From Sphingobacteriales bacterium (GTDB taxonomy: Bacteria > Bacteroidota > Bacteroidia > Chitinophagales > UBA2359), in the NCBI GenBank assembly GCA_016700115.1, contig CP064999.1, positions 4,154,001 through 4,218,000 on the forward strand: DNA of 64,000 nt. Reading direction: 5' to 3'. Each line of letters starts with the position of its first letter. Positions within the stretch are counted from its first letter, which is position 1. This document shows, piece by piece, positions 51,698 through 61,540 of this stretch. Position numbers and translations under genes: made by a program. The notes under the pieces are model-generated. The model was not told where the DNA came from. It did no database searches and saw only the letters and a list, made by a program, of their open reading frames with translations.

Positions 51698-52441
51698 TTA
51701 TTTTAACAATGCAAAAGCAATAAAATAATCAGCTATTAAAATTAATATGTTTGACAACACAACAGCTCGTGTACTTGCCTGTCCTATTTCAATCGCTCCA
51801 CCTTTTACATAATAGCCCTGAAAACATGAAACAGAGGACAAAATTAGTGCAAAAGCTGCCCCTTTTGTCAGCATCAACCTAACATTAAAAGGCATAAAAA
51901 AAGCTCTAAGTCCCCGTTCATATTCTTGAATGGTGCTGATATCGGCAGCAATAGTTGCAAACAGCCCTCCAAAAATTCCAAGAATGGCTGCTATGATTAT
52001 CAATGCAGGAATAGTTATTAAAGCAGCTAAAATTTTAGTTCCTAATAAATAACCTGCGGAGTTAATTCCCATGATTTCGATGGCATCAATCTGAGAGGTT
52101 ATTCGCATATTTCCCAATTCGCTTGCTATGTTTGACCCAACTTTACCGGCTAAAATCATACAGGAAATAGTAGGAGCCATTTCGATAATCATAGAATCTC
52201 GGACAATAAACCCTACATAATATACGGGCACTAAAAAATCCTGAATTTGATAAGCAAATTGAACTGCCGTTACCGCACCAATAAACAGTGCCACTACTGC
52301 AATAATTGGAATTGATTCAACGCCTATCTGATTCATTTGACGAAGCAATTCTTTCCAATACATCGAATTCTTTTCGGGCTTGCTAAACATGCGCCCTATC
52401 ATTATACTAAATTCGCCTATTCGTTGTAAAGGGTTTTGCAT
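51698..52441 (-). CDS. MlaE-type ABC permease, copy B
   Basis: 247 residues, paralogous to the 50904-51638 gene: MYWKELLRQMNQIGVESIPI, FAYQIQDFLVPVYYVGFIVR, APTISCMILAGKVGSNIASE and LGNMRITSQIDAIEIMGINS. Most Mla systems use a homodimer of one MlaE; two tandem permease genes suggest a heterodimer or two transporters sharing the ATPase. Start Met 52441. About 178 bases without features separate it from mnmA. Confidence 0.93.
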   Translation of the reverse strand: MQNPLQRIGEFSIMIGRMFSKPEKNSMYWKELLRQMNQIGVESIPIIAVVALFIGAVTAVQFAYQIQDFLVPVYYVGFIVRDSMIIEMAPTISCMILAGKVGSNIASELGNMRITSQIDAIEIMGINSAGYLLGTKILAALITIPALIIIAAILGIFGGLFATIAADISTIQEYERGLRAFFMPFNVRLMLTKGAAFALILSSVSCFQGYYVKGGAIEIGQASTRAVVLSNILILIADYFIAFALLK

Positions 52442-52619
52442 AGTTTTATAAGCCGGAACCTTTCAATAAAAAAATGTAAAATCTGACAAGTTTAGAAAAC
52501 CAAATACAGATGTTAATTGACTGCAATTTGCTTTGATACTTACTTTTTTTCGATTTTTGTAATCTTTAGCACTCAATTTAAAAAGCAGTTCGCAAAGATA
52601 GTATTTTTTATATACTGCT

Positions 52620-53741
52620 TTAAAAGATTGCTCCAGACATATCAACTTCATAGCTCTTTTCGATATGTCCTCCACCAATGACATCGTTCCCCTCATAAAA
52701 AACAGCAGATTGTCCGGGTGCTATGGCATCTACCCATTCATGAAACAACACGTTCATTTTATCTCCATCCTGTTTTATATAGGCGGGAGCCCCAATATGG
52801 TGGGATCTTATTTTAGTTGTGGTTTCCATTCCGGCAATAGCATCCGGATATTTTACCATATTAATGTTTTTGACAACCATCCCGTTTTGTTGAATTTCTT
52901 CCTCAGTCCCCAAAACAACAGTATTAGTTTCAGGAATGATTTTTACAACATACACCGGTTTTCCTAATGCTATTCCTAACCCTTTGCGTTGACCGATTGT
53001 GAAGAATGGATAGCCATCATGTTTACCCAAAATTTTACCGCTGACCGAAACAAAGGTTCCGTCTTTGACCCGTTCTTCCAAACCGGCTACTTTTCTTTTT
53101 AGAAACCCACGATAGTCGTTGTCCGGGATAAAACATATTTCGTAGCTCTCCGATTTTTGAGCCAGATCATGATATCCCCATTCGGTTGCCATTTTGCGAA
53201 TTTCAGATTTGACAAATCCTCCAACTGGAAACATGGTTCGTGCCAGATTTTCCTGACTTAACCCCCAAAGTACATAAGACTGATCTTTCAGGTCATCAAT
53301 TCCTTTGTAAATAATGTAACGTTCGTTTTCAAAGCGTTTTTGAGCATAATGACCGGTTGCAATAAACTCACAGTCTAAGGCATTTGCCCGCTTTAACAAT
53401 GCTGCCCATTTGATATGCGTGTTACACAATATACAAGGATTAGGAGTTCGTCCGGCTATGTATTCTTCTACAAAATTATCAATCACCCAATCTCCAAACT
53501 CTTCCCTGATGTCAATAATAAAATGGTGAAATCCAAATTCAACGGCAACCGCACGGGCATCGTTAATAGAATCCAAACTACAACATCCGGTTTCTTTACC
53601 TGTGCCTCCGGATGATGCATAATCCCAGGTTTTCATTGTTATTCCAATCACCTCATATCCTTGTTGATGAAGCATTGCGGCAGTTACTGTACTGTCAATC
53701 CCACCGCTCATTGCTACCAAAACCCTTCCGTGTTTGCTCAT
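52620..53741 (-). CDS. mnmA: tRNA-specific 2-thiouridylase MnmA
   Basis: About 373 residues from Met 53741 (MSKHGRVLVAMSGGIDSTVT); a frame from 53828 adds 29 residues with no conserved content. SGGIDS is the PP-loop for ATP. The first catalytic Cys is in TPNPCILCNTHIKW, and the second in SYEICFIPDNDYRGFL. TGHYAQKRFENERYIIYKGI, KDQSYVLWGL and the C-terminal GHDGYPFFTIGQRKGLGIAL are MnmA signatures. It makes 2-thiouridine at position 34 of tRNA for Lys, Glu and Gln. Confidence 0.96.
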   Translation of the reverse strand: MSKHGRVLVAMSGGIDSTVTAAMLHQQGYEVIGITMKTWDYASSGGTGKETGCCSLDSINDARAVAVEFGFHHFIIDIREEFGDWVIDNFVEEYIAGRTPNPCILCNTHIKWAALLKRANALDCEFIATGHYAQKRFENERYIIYKGIDDLKDQSYVLWGLSQENLARTMFPVGGFVKSEIRKMATEWGYHDLAQKSESYEICFIPDNDYRGFLKRKVAGLEERVKDGTFVSVSGKILGKHDGYPFFTIGQRKGLGIALGKPVYVVKIIPETNTVVLGTEEEIQQNGMVVKNINMVKYPDAIAGMETTTKIRSHHIGAPAYIKQDGDKMNVLFHEWVDAIAPGQSAVFYEGNDVIGGGHIEKSYEVDMSGAIF

Positions 53742-54160
53742 TTGTCTTTCAGTTTGTCTATTTTTTGTGTTCTTCTTAACTACAAAATTAAGAACATTAA
53801 AGTTTATCAGGTTTCTTGTTTGAAACAAAACTGTATTAATTCTGAATTCTTGAAGTAAAATCAGCCCATATCTTTTTTAAATCTTAGTTTGTTTGACAAT
53901 GTGTTTGAGTGGTTTTAAAAAAAATGGGAGCTTAGTTTATGGTTTGTCTAAGTGTCAGGAAGTTAGTTTGTTTTAAGAATAAATAAAAACGAAAACAAGA
54001 GTGTTACCTTTCTTTGGCAGATATAGAAAAACACACCCCAATTATAAAACCATACATTTATACAATAATATAACATTAATTAAAAAAGCAACGATTTTTA
54101 AACCTCATTTATCTCAACTTATCCATATTTAATTTAACAAACCTTAACCATTGTTTAACA

Positions 54161-54296
54161 TTTGTTTTGATTTGTTGGGTATATCTTTACAACTCAATAA
54201 AATTTGGCCTGTTTTTTGGAAATTAGTTAAGCATAGTAGTCTTTTTCATACATACATGGTGGCGTTAAGCAGTTTTGTCTGTTTAACGCTTTTTTT
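54161..54296 (+). ncRNA. candidate small RNA with promoter-like start and terminator
   Basis: TTTG at 54161-54164 and TATCTTTA at 54182-54189 (17-base spacer) resemble a Bacteroidota promoter with one mismatch. About 105 bases downstream GCGTTAAGCAG and CTGTTTAACGC form an intrinsic-terminator hairpin (54262-54289) followed by seven T. No good ORF lies between. No known RNA family is recognised. Confidence 0.35.
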
Positions 54297-54528
54297 CTTG
54301 AAGACAAACAAAGTGTTACAAATAAGCGCGTTTTTTTCAGGTTTCTAACATTTGAATTTCCGGGAAAGGTTTTCAATTCAACATCCTAAGAAACAGGTTA
54401 CATTCAGATTCTATAAGTTTCTTTGATTTTTCTTTAACTACAATATTTATACTCTTCTAACAAATAGTTACGAATCGGGTTAGAAGTGGTTTTTTGAAAA
54501 GTTTAACTACTTACCACCGACAAAATTA

Positions 54529-54536
54529 TATATTTG
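54529..54536 (+). promoter_or_regulatory. -7 box (TATATTTG) for the TPR membrane protein gene
   Basis: TATATTTG matches the consensus 21 bases before ATG 54558; no clear -33 element. Confidence 0.5.
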
Positions 54537-54557
54537 CACAAAACAAGGTAAAACATC

Positions 54558-56498
54558 ATGAGCAAGAAAAAAACAACTCCCGTTCATCAGGAGAATACAG
54601 CAAAAACCAGGCAACATAAAGCAAACCGAAACACAACTTATCTGAATTTTCAAAATCGAACAGTTTGGATGTTGGCTGGAATCGTTTTATTTTCCCTGAT
54701 TGTCCTTTTTCCGGTTCTGAAGGCTGATTTTGTCAATTGGGACGATGATATTTATATAACCGAAAACCCCTTGTTGGTCAATTTGGGTGAAAACCTGAAA
54801 ACCTATTTTACCGAACCTATTGCTTCAAATTATCACCCCCTTACTATTCTGTCGCTGGCAATTGATTTTCAAATAACCGGAATGGAACCTTTCTGGTATC
54901 ATTTAGTCAATTTAATTTTTCATTTACTCAATACTGTATTAGTATTCTATTTTATATTACAAATCAGCCGGCAAAAACAAGATGTTGCTTTAATTGTTGC
55001 GCTATTATTTGCTATTCATCCATTGCACCTTGAATCGGTTGCATGGATTTCTGAGAGAAAGGATGTGCTATACACCTTTTTCTTTATGCTAAGCCTGATT
55101 TTATATTTGAGATTTCTGGAAAAGCCCAAAATAACCTTAATTGCGCTAAGTCTTTTTATGTTTGTTCTGTCAGCATTGAGCAAGCCTGCTGCAGTAACGC
55201 TTCCGGTCGTACTCATTTTGTTGGATTGGTACATGGAGCGCAAGGTTAATGTAAAATCACTTGTCGAAAAAATTCCGTTTTTTATAATTGCCTTTATAAT
55301 TGGTTATCTGACTGTAATCATCCAATCAAAAACAGCAATCGGCAGTTTTGAGAGTTATACCATTGTTCAGCGTTTTATGTTTGCAGCCTATGGAACGGTT
55401 ATGTATATTGTAAAAATGTTTATTCCTTACAATATGTCTGTATTACATCCTTATCCTGATGTATCCAAAGGAGTACCTATGGTTTATTATCTCACATTTT
55501 TAGCCGCCCTTGCTTTGTTAGGGGCTGTGGTTTGGTCTTTCAAACGCACAAAAGTGGTAGTGTTTGGGATGTTGTTTTATTTGATCAATGTTGCCTTAGT
55601 ACTTCAGTTTGTCAGTGTGGGGATGGCCATAATTTCTGAACGTTACACTTATGTGCCTTATATAGGGCTGTTTTATGTGTTGGCAATGGGGTATCATTTT
55701 TATAAGAACCAAAGACCTCAAATGGCAACAGGATTGACAATTACCGTTTTGGCTTTTGCAGGTTTATTGTCGCTTGTAACATTTAATCGCACAACAGTTT
55801 GGCAAAACAGCGATTTGCTTTGGACAGATGTAATCACCAAATATCCGGACAAATCGCCCGTGGCCTATAATAACCGTGGAAATTATTTCAGAAATGAAAA
55901 TCAACAGCAAAAAGCCCTTGCCGATTTTAATAAGGCCATTTCACTTTCATCCGATTATCAGTTAGCCTATGTAAACAGGGGGAATGTTTATTTTACCTTA
56001 AACCGCAACGATGAAGCCATCAAAGACTACAACAAAGGCATCGAACTCAAGCCGGATGATGCCAAGGCTTTTTGCAATCGAAGTGCGGTTCAGTTTCAAT
56101 TAGGCTTGTACGAAAAAGCGATAGAAGATGCAACCCGTGCACTGGAGTTGAAGCCGATTTATCCCGATGCATGGCTGAACAGGAGCGTTACTTATGCGGT
56201 ATTGAATAGACATGAAGAAGCGGTGAAAGATTTTGACAGTTATATCAAATACAAAGACGACAATGCTAAAATGTATAACTGGCGGGGTATTTCTCTCAGG
56301 GCTTTAAAAAAATTGCCACAAGCGCTCCTTGACTTTGATAAAGCAATACAAATGGATGGTAAAAACGGAGAATTTTATTTGAACAGATCTTATACCCACA
56401 ATGAATTAGGAAATCGGGCACAGGCACTTTCTGACGCATTAAAGGCTAAAAATTTAGGACAAAAGGTGGAGGATTCTTATCTGAAAGGATTGCAATAA
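54558..56498 (+). CDS. TMTC-like membrane protein with C-terminal TPR repeats
   Basis: 646 residues. A basic N-terminus, then about ten membrane helices (residues 35-420) in the GT-C style: ADFVNWDDDIYITENPLLVN carries the acidic DDD loop, SNYHPLTILSLAIDFQITGM and AIHPLHLESVAWISERKDVL are typical of the bacterial relatives of TMTC/DUF1736 O-mannosyltransferases. The last 210 residues are TPR units (NNRGNYFRNENQQQKALADF, NRGNVYFTLNRNDEAIKDYN and more). It may transfer a sugar from a lipid donor, but activity has not been shown for most bacterial members. Confidence 0.8.
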   Translation: MSKKKTTPVHQENTAKTRQHKANRNTTYLNFQNRTVWMLAGIVLFSLIVLFPVLKADFVNWDDDIYITENPLLVNLGENLKTYFTEPIASNYHPLTILSLAIDFQITGMEPFWYHLVNLIFHLLNTVLVFYFILQISRQKQDVALIVALLFAIHPLHLESVAWISERKDVLYTFFFMLSLILYLRFLEKPKITLIALSLFMFVLSALSKPAAVTLPVVLILLDWYMERKVNVKSLVEKIPFFIIAFIIGYLTVIIQSKTAIGSFESYTIVQRFMFAAYGTVMYIVKMFIPYNMSVLHPYPDVSKGVPMVYYLTFLAALALLGAVVWSFKRTKVVVFGMLFYLINVALVLQFVSVGMAIISERYTYVPYIGLFYVLAMGYHFYKNQRPQMATGLTITVLAFAGLLSLVTFNRTTVWQNSDLLWTDVITKYPDKSPVAYNNRGNYFRNENQQQKALADFNKAISLSSDYQLAYVNRGNVYFTLNRNDEAIKDYNKGIELKPDDAKAFCNRSAVQFQLGLYEKAIEDATRALELKPIYPDAWLNRSVTYAVLNRHEEAVKDFDSYIKYKDDNAKMYNWRGISLRALKKLPQALLDFDKAIQMDGKNGEFYLNRSYTHNELGNRAQALSDALKAKNLGQKVEDSYLKGLQ

Positions 56499-56605
56499 AA
56501 CAAATCGTGCAATTAGAATTTAATTGAAGCCTCAAACTGTTGTTATAGCCTGACAAAATCCTTGTATTTTTTAGTTTCAAAAAGTTGTTTATTGTCATAA
56601 TGCTT

Positions 56606-56614
56606 TATATTTGC
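56606..56614 (+). promoter_or_regulatory. -7 box (TATATTTGC) for the VWA protein gene
   Basis: TATATTTG with TTG at 56585-56587, 18 bases upstream. It rules out the TTG at 56611 as a start codon, since that lies inside the box. Confidence 0.55.
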
Positions 56615-56634
56615 CTTTTAACCAAATGCGCAGC

Positions 56635-58704
56635 ATGAAAAACTTATTCGCATGTTTGTTGTTTGTCTCAGCTTTAAGCTTGCAAAACCTGGTTTTTGCC
56701 CAAAACAGGTCAGTAGCTGTTGTTTATGACAATTCGAAAAGCATGACAGATGCCGGGCAATGTGAAGGTATTAATTATGCCATGCAAGTTTTGGTTGGAT
56801 TGCTTCATCCTCAGGACGAGTTGTTTGTTTTTAAAATGCACCCTGCAGTTGAAACCTCAATCAACCTTAGTGGAAAACAGGAATCAATCCAAAAGGTATC
56901 TTCTACCTACGATTGTCTTGCAGCTACAACCCCGTTTACCTCTGTTGTCAAAGCTTCGGTCAGATTAAAATCGAGTGTCAAAAAAGAGAAGTGGCTCATT
57001 ATTCTGTCAGATGGAGAAATTACCGAGCAAAATTTTGAACAAAATCAACCGGACGAACTTAAAACACTGGTTAATCAAACCGGAGGGAGGGTTATTTTCC
57101 TCAATGTTAATCCGGCTTATAGTGTGATGGATTCTTATCTTGCCAATAGTGGAGCAACCACAAAAACCCTGCGAACACAAGGCAACTTTACCGAAATCAT
57201 CAACACGATGGAACAAGTTGCCAGCAATATTATGTCTTTTTCAAAGGGCATTCAAGTGCAGCAACAAGGCAACAAAGCTGTTTTTAATACTCCTATTCCT
57301 TTGAGAAGAGTAGTTGTATTACAGCAATCCTCACAGCCCTCTGTCAATTTGCCTAAGATTACCAAAGCAGCCGCCGAAGGCAAAACCCTACTGACTGATA
57401 AATCCTATAAAGCCCATAAAGCAAAAACAGGTTATAGTATGTCGGGAAATGTAACCCATCTCGAAGCAACCCTGGGGTTAATTCCAACAGGAAATGTAGA
57501 AATTGAGTTTAGCGCAGCACCCGACATGAACCGCACCAAGTTTCTTCCCGAAGCTGCGGTTAAACTTTCTACTGAATTGTCCGGAGGCATTAAGTCAAAA
57601 CAAGGCTCTCTCTATAAGATTTGCGATACGGTTAAAAATGTCGTCATAACTGCATCCCTGACAGACGATAATAATCAAAACATATCTGATGAAGTGTTAA
57701 AAAAATGTACAGTTCAGGCCATCAACGAAACTAATGGACAGAAAACAACTTTACGTCTGAATGAACAAACCAAAACCTTTGTCGGAACAGTCCCTGTTAC
57801 AGGTAACAAAATCGTTTTATCAGTTTCGGCAGAATTTACAGGTTATTTTAATCTACTTAGCAGTATTTACACGCTTGAAAAAGAATCGTGTCCGGTTCCA
57901 AATGCCGGGTTCGATGTATCGGGAGGTCAGGCTACCTTGCGTGCAAAGGTTACCGATTTAGACAATGCTCCTTCTTTTACCGTAATTCCCAAAATTATTT
58001 TAGACAACGGGACTTCACGAATACCGACAAAAGATGAGCTAAAACTTTTGGAAATAGTTCAGGTCAATGAAACTGACCTTTATTTGAGTATTCATAAAAA
58101 TGATGACGGCACCTTTTCCATTCGTCCCGTCAAAAGACTTTGTGCTTGTTTTACACCTACCGGCACTGACAATCTGACATTTGAATTGAAGTCAAATTCA
58201 CCGTCAATTAAAACAACAACCAACAACAAGCTTGATTTAAAAGTCATTATAGAAAATGACACTTTTTGGGCCAAATGTGGATGGCTGATTATTGCCTTGC
58301 TGATTTTGGCAGTTTTAATTTGGTATATTTATGGACTTATCGTTAAGCCGCGTTTTTGCAGAGGGAGTGAGATTGTTTATACACGCGAAACGAATATGAT
58401 GAAAAACAGAGCCAAAAGCTATCCTTTGCCGGGTGGATTTTTTGAACGTTATTTAGTTCCCTACAAACCGGAAAAACAAATTGTCGGCAGTGTGCAATTC
58501 ATAGCAGGTGTTCGTTGTGGACATGTCCTTGTTGCTGCAAAATCACAAAACGAGTTTATGTTTTTAATGGGAATGCCTCTGGATAAACCGGGCAATAAAG
58601 ATGAACGCCTGGCAAATGGTGAAAACCTCGAAATCGTCAGACAGAGTACAAAGGAAAAGTATGAATACCGAAAGTTAGAACATAACGGAAATTTGTTTAA
58701 TTAA
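56635..58704 (+). CDS. VWA-domain protein with C-terminal membrane segment
   Basis: About 689 residues from Met 56635 (MKNLFACLLFVSALSLQNLV), a signal peptide ending before QNRS; Met 56626 is also possible. A von Willebrand A domain follows, with the MIDAS motif VVYDNSKSMTD (DxSxS-like) and WLIILSDGEIT. The middle is beta-rich, the end has one membrane helix (WLIIALLILAVLIWYIYGLI), and about 110 residues lie beyond it. With the signal peptide this puts the VWA part in the periplasm. Function is unknown. It is not an operon partner of the TPR gene (gap over 100 bases). Confidence 0.8.
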   Translation: MKNLFACLLFVSALSLQNLVFAQNRSVAVVYDNSKSMTDAGQCEGINYAMQVLVGLLHPQDELFVFKMHPAVETSINLSGKQESIQKVSSTYDCLAATTPFTSVVKASVRLKSSVKKEKWLIILSDGEITEQNFEQNQPDELKTLVNQTGGRVIFLNVNPAYSVMDSYLANSGATTKTLRTQGNFTEIINTMEQVASNIMSFSKGIQVQQQGNKAVFNTPIPLRRVVVLQQSSQPSVNLPKITKAAAEGKTLLTDKSYKAHKAKTGYSMSGNVTHLEATLGLIPTGNVEIEFSAAPDMNRTKFLPEAAVKLSTELSGGIKSKQGSLYKICDTVKNVVITASLTDDNNQNISDEVLKKCTVQAINETNGQKTTLRLNEQTKTFVGTVPVTGNKIVLSVSAEFTGYFNLLSSIYTLEKESCPVPNAGFDVSGGQATLRAKVTDLDNAPSFTVIPKIILDNGTSRIPTKDELKLLEIVQVNETDLYLSIHKNDDGTFSIRPVKRLCACFTPTGTDNLTFELKSNSPSIKTTTNNKLDLKVIIENDTFWAKCGWLIIALLILAVLIWYIYGLIVKPRFCRGSEIVYTRETNMMKNRAKSYPLPGGFFERYLVPYKPEKQIVGSVQFIAGVRCGHVLVAAKSQNEFMFLMGMPLDKPGNKDERLANGENLEIVRQSTKEKYEYRKLEHNGNLFN

Positions 58705-58853
58705 TCTATACCAACAAACAAAAGACAACCTTCTGAGAAATTCAATGTTGTGAACTATGTTTTAATAATAATTACAAAGCAAACCTTTCAGATCATATTT
58801 TAGATACTCTAAAACCCGAATAAAAGCAAGCCCAATATTATTTTGCATATCAA

Positions 58854-59240
58854 ATGAAAGAAGAAAATACACCCACAGATAAAAACAGCGAAACAGAGCG
58901 ATCCTTCCGGAAATTGTTAATAGAGCTTAAACCTGTATTTGGCAGAAAACCAAACTTGCAAAGCCTGTTATTTCTCATCGGAGTACAAGAACTTGGACAA
59001 TTGCACCGGGAGTTTTCAAAAGAAGAAAAACAAGATCTTATGCACCTGGCGGTTTGTCGTTTATTAAGTCAGTGCGGGTATTTTTCTTTGGAATATATTG
59101 ACGAAGAAGGATGGCCTCACTATAAATCAGAAAAGGCAATACCCGAAAACATTAAAGGTCTTGCTCAACAAGAGCACCTGTTAAAAGAACAAATTTTGAT
59201 TTATTTTGGTAAAACATCGGGCAAACTTGCCGGAAATTAA
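58854..59240 (+). CDS. conserved hypothetical protein
   Basis: 128 residues, helical and cytosolic, without signal. PNLQSLLFLIGVQELGQLHR, SKEEKQDLMHLAVCRLLSQC and YIDEEGWPHYKSEKAIPENI are motifs I associate with a short conserved Bacteroidota family of unknown function. It lies 150 bases after the VWA gene and 111 before the cyclophilin gene, which has its own promoter. Confidence 0.7.
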   Translation: MKEENTPTDKNSETERSFRKLLIELKPVFGRKPNLQSLLFLIGVQELGQLHREFSKEEKQDLMHLAVCRLLSQCGYFSLEYIDEEGWPHYKSEKAIPENIKGLAQQEHLLKEQILIYFGKTSGKLAGN

Positions 59241-59252
59241 ACACAGAAAAAA

Positions 59253-59288
59253 TTTGAGGTGTTTTTTTCTAACAAATTGTATCTTTGC
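59253..59288 (+). promoter_or_regulatory. promoter of the cyclophilin lipoprotein gene
   Basis: TTTG at 59253-59256 and TATCTTTGC at 59280-59288, spacer 23 bases, somewhat longer than usual. The leader to ATG 59352 is about 60 bases. Confidence 0.6.
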
Positions 59289-59351
59289 GCCCTGTAAAAA
59301 TCAAAGTTCTCATTTTTAACAATTCCATTTTAATTTTTAAATAACAGAAAA

Positions 59352-60014
59352 ATGAAGAAAATAACTGTTCTTTTATTGGTTTCGATTGCCATTATGGTAT
59401 CCTGTAATCAAAAACCTCAATCAGACACCACGAAAACCGAAACCACAACTACAACCGGAACTGCAAACACACAAACACCACCACCAACCCAACAATCACA
59501 AACAAATGAACAAGGCCTCATCAGAGGTATAAATCCGCAAGAAATGTTAGAACTTATTGCCAAAGCTAAATTTGATAAAGACATAGATGCCACAATAGAA
59601 ACCAGCAAAGGGGCAATCAATGTTACCCTTTTTGCAACCAAAACCCCTAAAACTGTTGCAAATTTTTTAGGTCTTGTTGACCGTGGTTTTTATGACGGGC
59701 TTACCTTTCATCGTGTAATTAACGATTTTATGATTCAGGGCGGATGTCCGTTGGGAAATGGCCGTGGTAATCCCGGTTACCGGTTTGATGATGAGTTTGT
59801 TGACGGTTTAAAACACGATGCGCCGGGTATTTTATCAATGGCAAATTCGGGTCCCAATACCAACGGCAGTCAGTTTTTCATCACTCACAAAGAAACCCCC
59901 TGGTTAGATGGTAAACATACAGTATGGGGAAAGGTAAAATCAGATGCCGATCAAAAAGTAGTCAATTCTATTGTTATGGGAGACCAGATTATTAAGGTTA
60001 CCTATAAAAAATAG
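59352..60014 (+). CDS. cyclophilin-type peptidylprolyl isomerase, lipoprotein
   Basis: 220 residues. MKKITVLLLVSIAIMVSC is a lipoprotein signal (lipobox MVSC, Cys 18), followed by a Thr/Gln-rich linker. The cyclophilin domain begins IETSKGAINVTLFATKTPKT and has FHRVINDFMIQGG (the catalytic Arg and the FMxQGG motif), FDDEFVDGLKHDAPGILSMA, GPNTNGSQFFIT and LDGKHTVWGKV. It catalyses prolyl isomerisation in the periplasm or at the outer membrane. Own promoter upstream. Confidence 0.95.
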   Translation: MKKITVLLLVSIAIMVSCNQKPQSDTTKTETTTTTGTANTQTPPPTQQSQTNEQGLIRGINPQEMLELIAKAKFDKDIDATIETSKGAINVTLFATKTPKTVANFLGLVDRGFYDGLTFHRVINDFMIQGGCPLGNGRGNPGYRFDDEFVDGLKHDAPGILSMANSGPNTNGSQFFITHKETPWLDGKHTVWGKVKSDADQKVVNSIVMGDQIIKVTYKK

Positions 60015-60163
60015 AGTTTGTTTTCAGGAAAATCTAAGCAAACTGACATAAATTGTAAGTTTTAAAGTTCATAGATTGACCTGACTTTTGAAACAAACTC
60101 TTTTATAGTACTTCAGTCAGAAAAACATTTTTGAAGTAATTCATCTATCCCTTTTTTTTAGTT

Positions 60164-60203
60164 AAAGCCTTGCTCCTTATCGCAAATGGAGCAAGGCTTT
60201 TTT
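60164..60203 (+). terminator. rho-independent terminator
   Basis: AAAGCCTTGCTCC and GGAGCAAGGCTTT form a 13-pair stem with an 11-base loop followed by TTT, 150 bases after the cyclophilin stop. Confidence 0.85.
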
Positions 60204-60308
60204 CATGGTATTGTCATAATTTGAGGAAGAAGGAGATTTTCAACTATATCGGCATCATTTGTGAAGCATGTTTTGATAACTATTTTCCGTCAATTTTATC
60301 CGGTTACT

Positions 60309-61385
60309 ATGAAAAGCACCATTACTTTTTTACTCGCTTTGTTATTCTTTCTGACTACCAAAACAATACTGGCACAAATTCCGGTAATGAGAAACGATTA
60401 CAATCCCAATCCTCAACCCGGTACTACGATGAGCATTACCCGTATAAATTCGGGTGCAATTACCCAGGGAGCGTCAGGAGCTGCGATCACCTGGAATTTT
60501 TCCACACTAACTACAGATAATATTAAGACCGGCACTTTTGTTTCTCCAAATGCTACGCCCTATGGAACTACTTTTGCCGGAGCAACGACAGCCATTGCCT
60601 ATACCCCCGGTATTGAATATGGCTCATATACTGCTAACTACGAATTTTTTAATATTACCAACAGCGGAATAGCAAAGAGTGGGTTTGTCAACAATGCTTC
60701 TCCCCCCATCGCAGTTACTTATTCGGACCCAAAATCTTTGATGCCATTTCCGTTTACTTATACAAATACTCATTCTGACAATTATGAAGCATCTTATATT
60801 TCCGGCACTTTCAATGTTACTGAAACCGGCAGTTATTCTATCACTGCTGATAGTTATGGCACTTTAGTACTTCCTTACGGAACTATTCAAAATGTTTTGA
60901 GGGTCAGAATACAGGAAAATATGACCCAAACCATAACTGGTTTTGACCCCTTTAACTATACTATTGAAACTTATGCCTGGTTTCACCCAAAACTTGCTTA
61001 CCCGTTTTTCAGTATTACTTCAGAATCTTTAAATGGTTCTCCTCAGCCCAGCATTATAGCCAGGTATATCCAAATTCCGGGTTTTGATGACTCTTTGCCT
61101 GATATTGTTGATGTTGAACCTGTTGAATGGTCTGATGGAATAAAACTTTATCCGAATCCTGCCCATGACCAAACTTTACTGAGTTTTAACATCCTTCAAA
61201 CTTCACCGGTACAGATAGTGATGATGAACCTGAAAGGTCAGGTTGTTCATCAAATTGTCAATGACATTTTACAAGCCGGACAACATCAAATTACCATGGA
61301 TATTGGTTCTTTACAGCAGGGGATTTATCTGATTGCTGTTCAAACGCCACATCAAAAGAATACAATGAGGTTGGTTGTACAATAA
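60309..61385 (+). CDS. secreted protein with T9SS type A sorting domain
   Basis: About 358 residues from Met 60309 (MKSTITFLLALLFFLTTKTI), a signal peptide cut before QIPVMR; a frame from 60261 adds 16 residues. The body of about 250 residues is beta-rich and Thr/Ser/Asn-rich (GAAITWNFSTLTTDNIKTGT) and matches no family I can name. The last 80 residues (GIKLYPNPAHDQTLLSFNIL, then VMMNLKGQVVHQIVN and GIYLIAVQT...RLVVQ) are a type A T9SS signal. So it is exported by the PorQ-containing system and probably surface-attached. Confidence 0.8.
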   Translation: MKSTITFLLALLFFLTTKTILAQIPVMRNDYNPNPQPGTTMSITRINSGAITQGASGAAITWNFSTLTTDNIKTGTFVSPNATPYGTTFAGATTAIAYTPGIEYGSYTANYEFFNITNSGIAKSGFVNNASPPIAVTYSDPKSLMPFPFTYTNTHSDNYEASYISGTFNVTETGSYSITADSYGTLVLPYGTIQNVLRVRIQENMTQTITGFDPFNYTIETYAWFHPKLAYPFFSITSESLNGSPQPSIIARYIQIPGFDDSLPDIVDVEPVEWSDGIKLYPNPAHDQTLLSFNILQTSPVQIVMMNLKGQVVHQIVNDILQAGQHQITMDIGSLQQGIYLIAVQTPHQKNTMRLVVQ

Positions 61386-61540
61386 ACCGGGTGAAACATT
61401 GACTCCAATTCTAATGCAGATGAACTAACGAAAAAATTGCAAACCATTTTCACTTGTCAGACCATACCGTTATAGCAGCAGATGATGAGTTTTTAAAAAA
61501 TGTCCTGAAAGTTGTAACTTGCGCCGGATAAACAACAATC

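Larger units (their letters stand above)
53742..54557 (+). other. long AT-rich intergenic region
   Basis: 816 bases between mnmA and the TPR gene. I see no gene of convincing coding quality. It holds a possible small-RNA unit (54161-54296) and the -7 box of the TPR gene (54529-54536). The sequence 54040-54160 is strongly AT-rich. Confidence 0.5.

Noticed and set aside
54151..54348. 65-residue plus-strand frame in the gap before the TPR gene
   Set aside because: It runs through the promoter-like pair and the terminator hairpin and has no plausible start; treated as non-coding.
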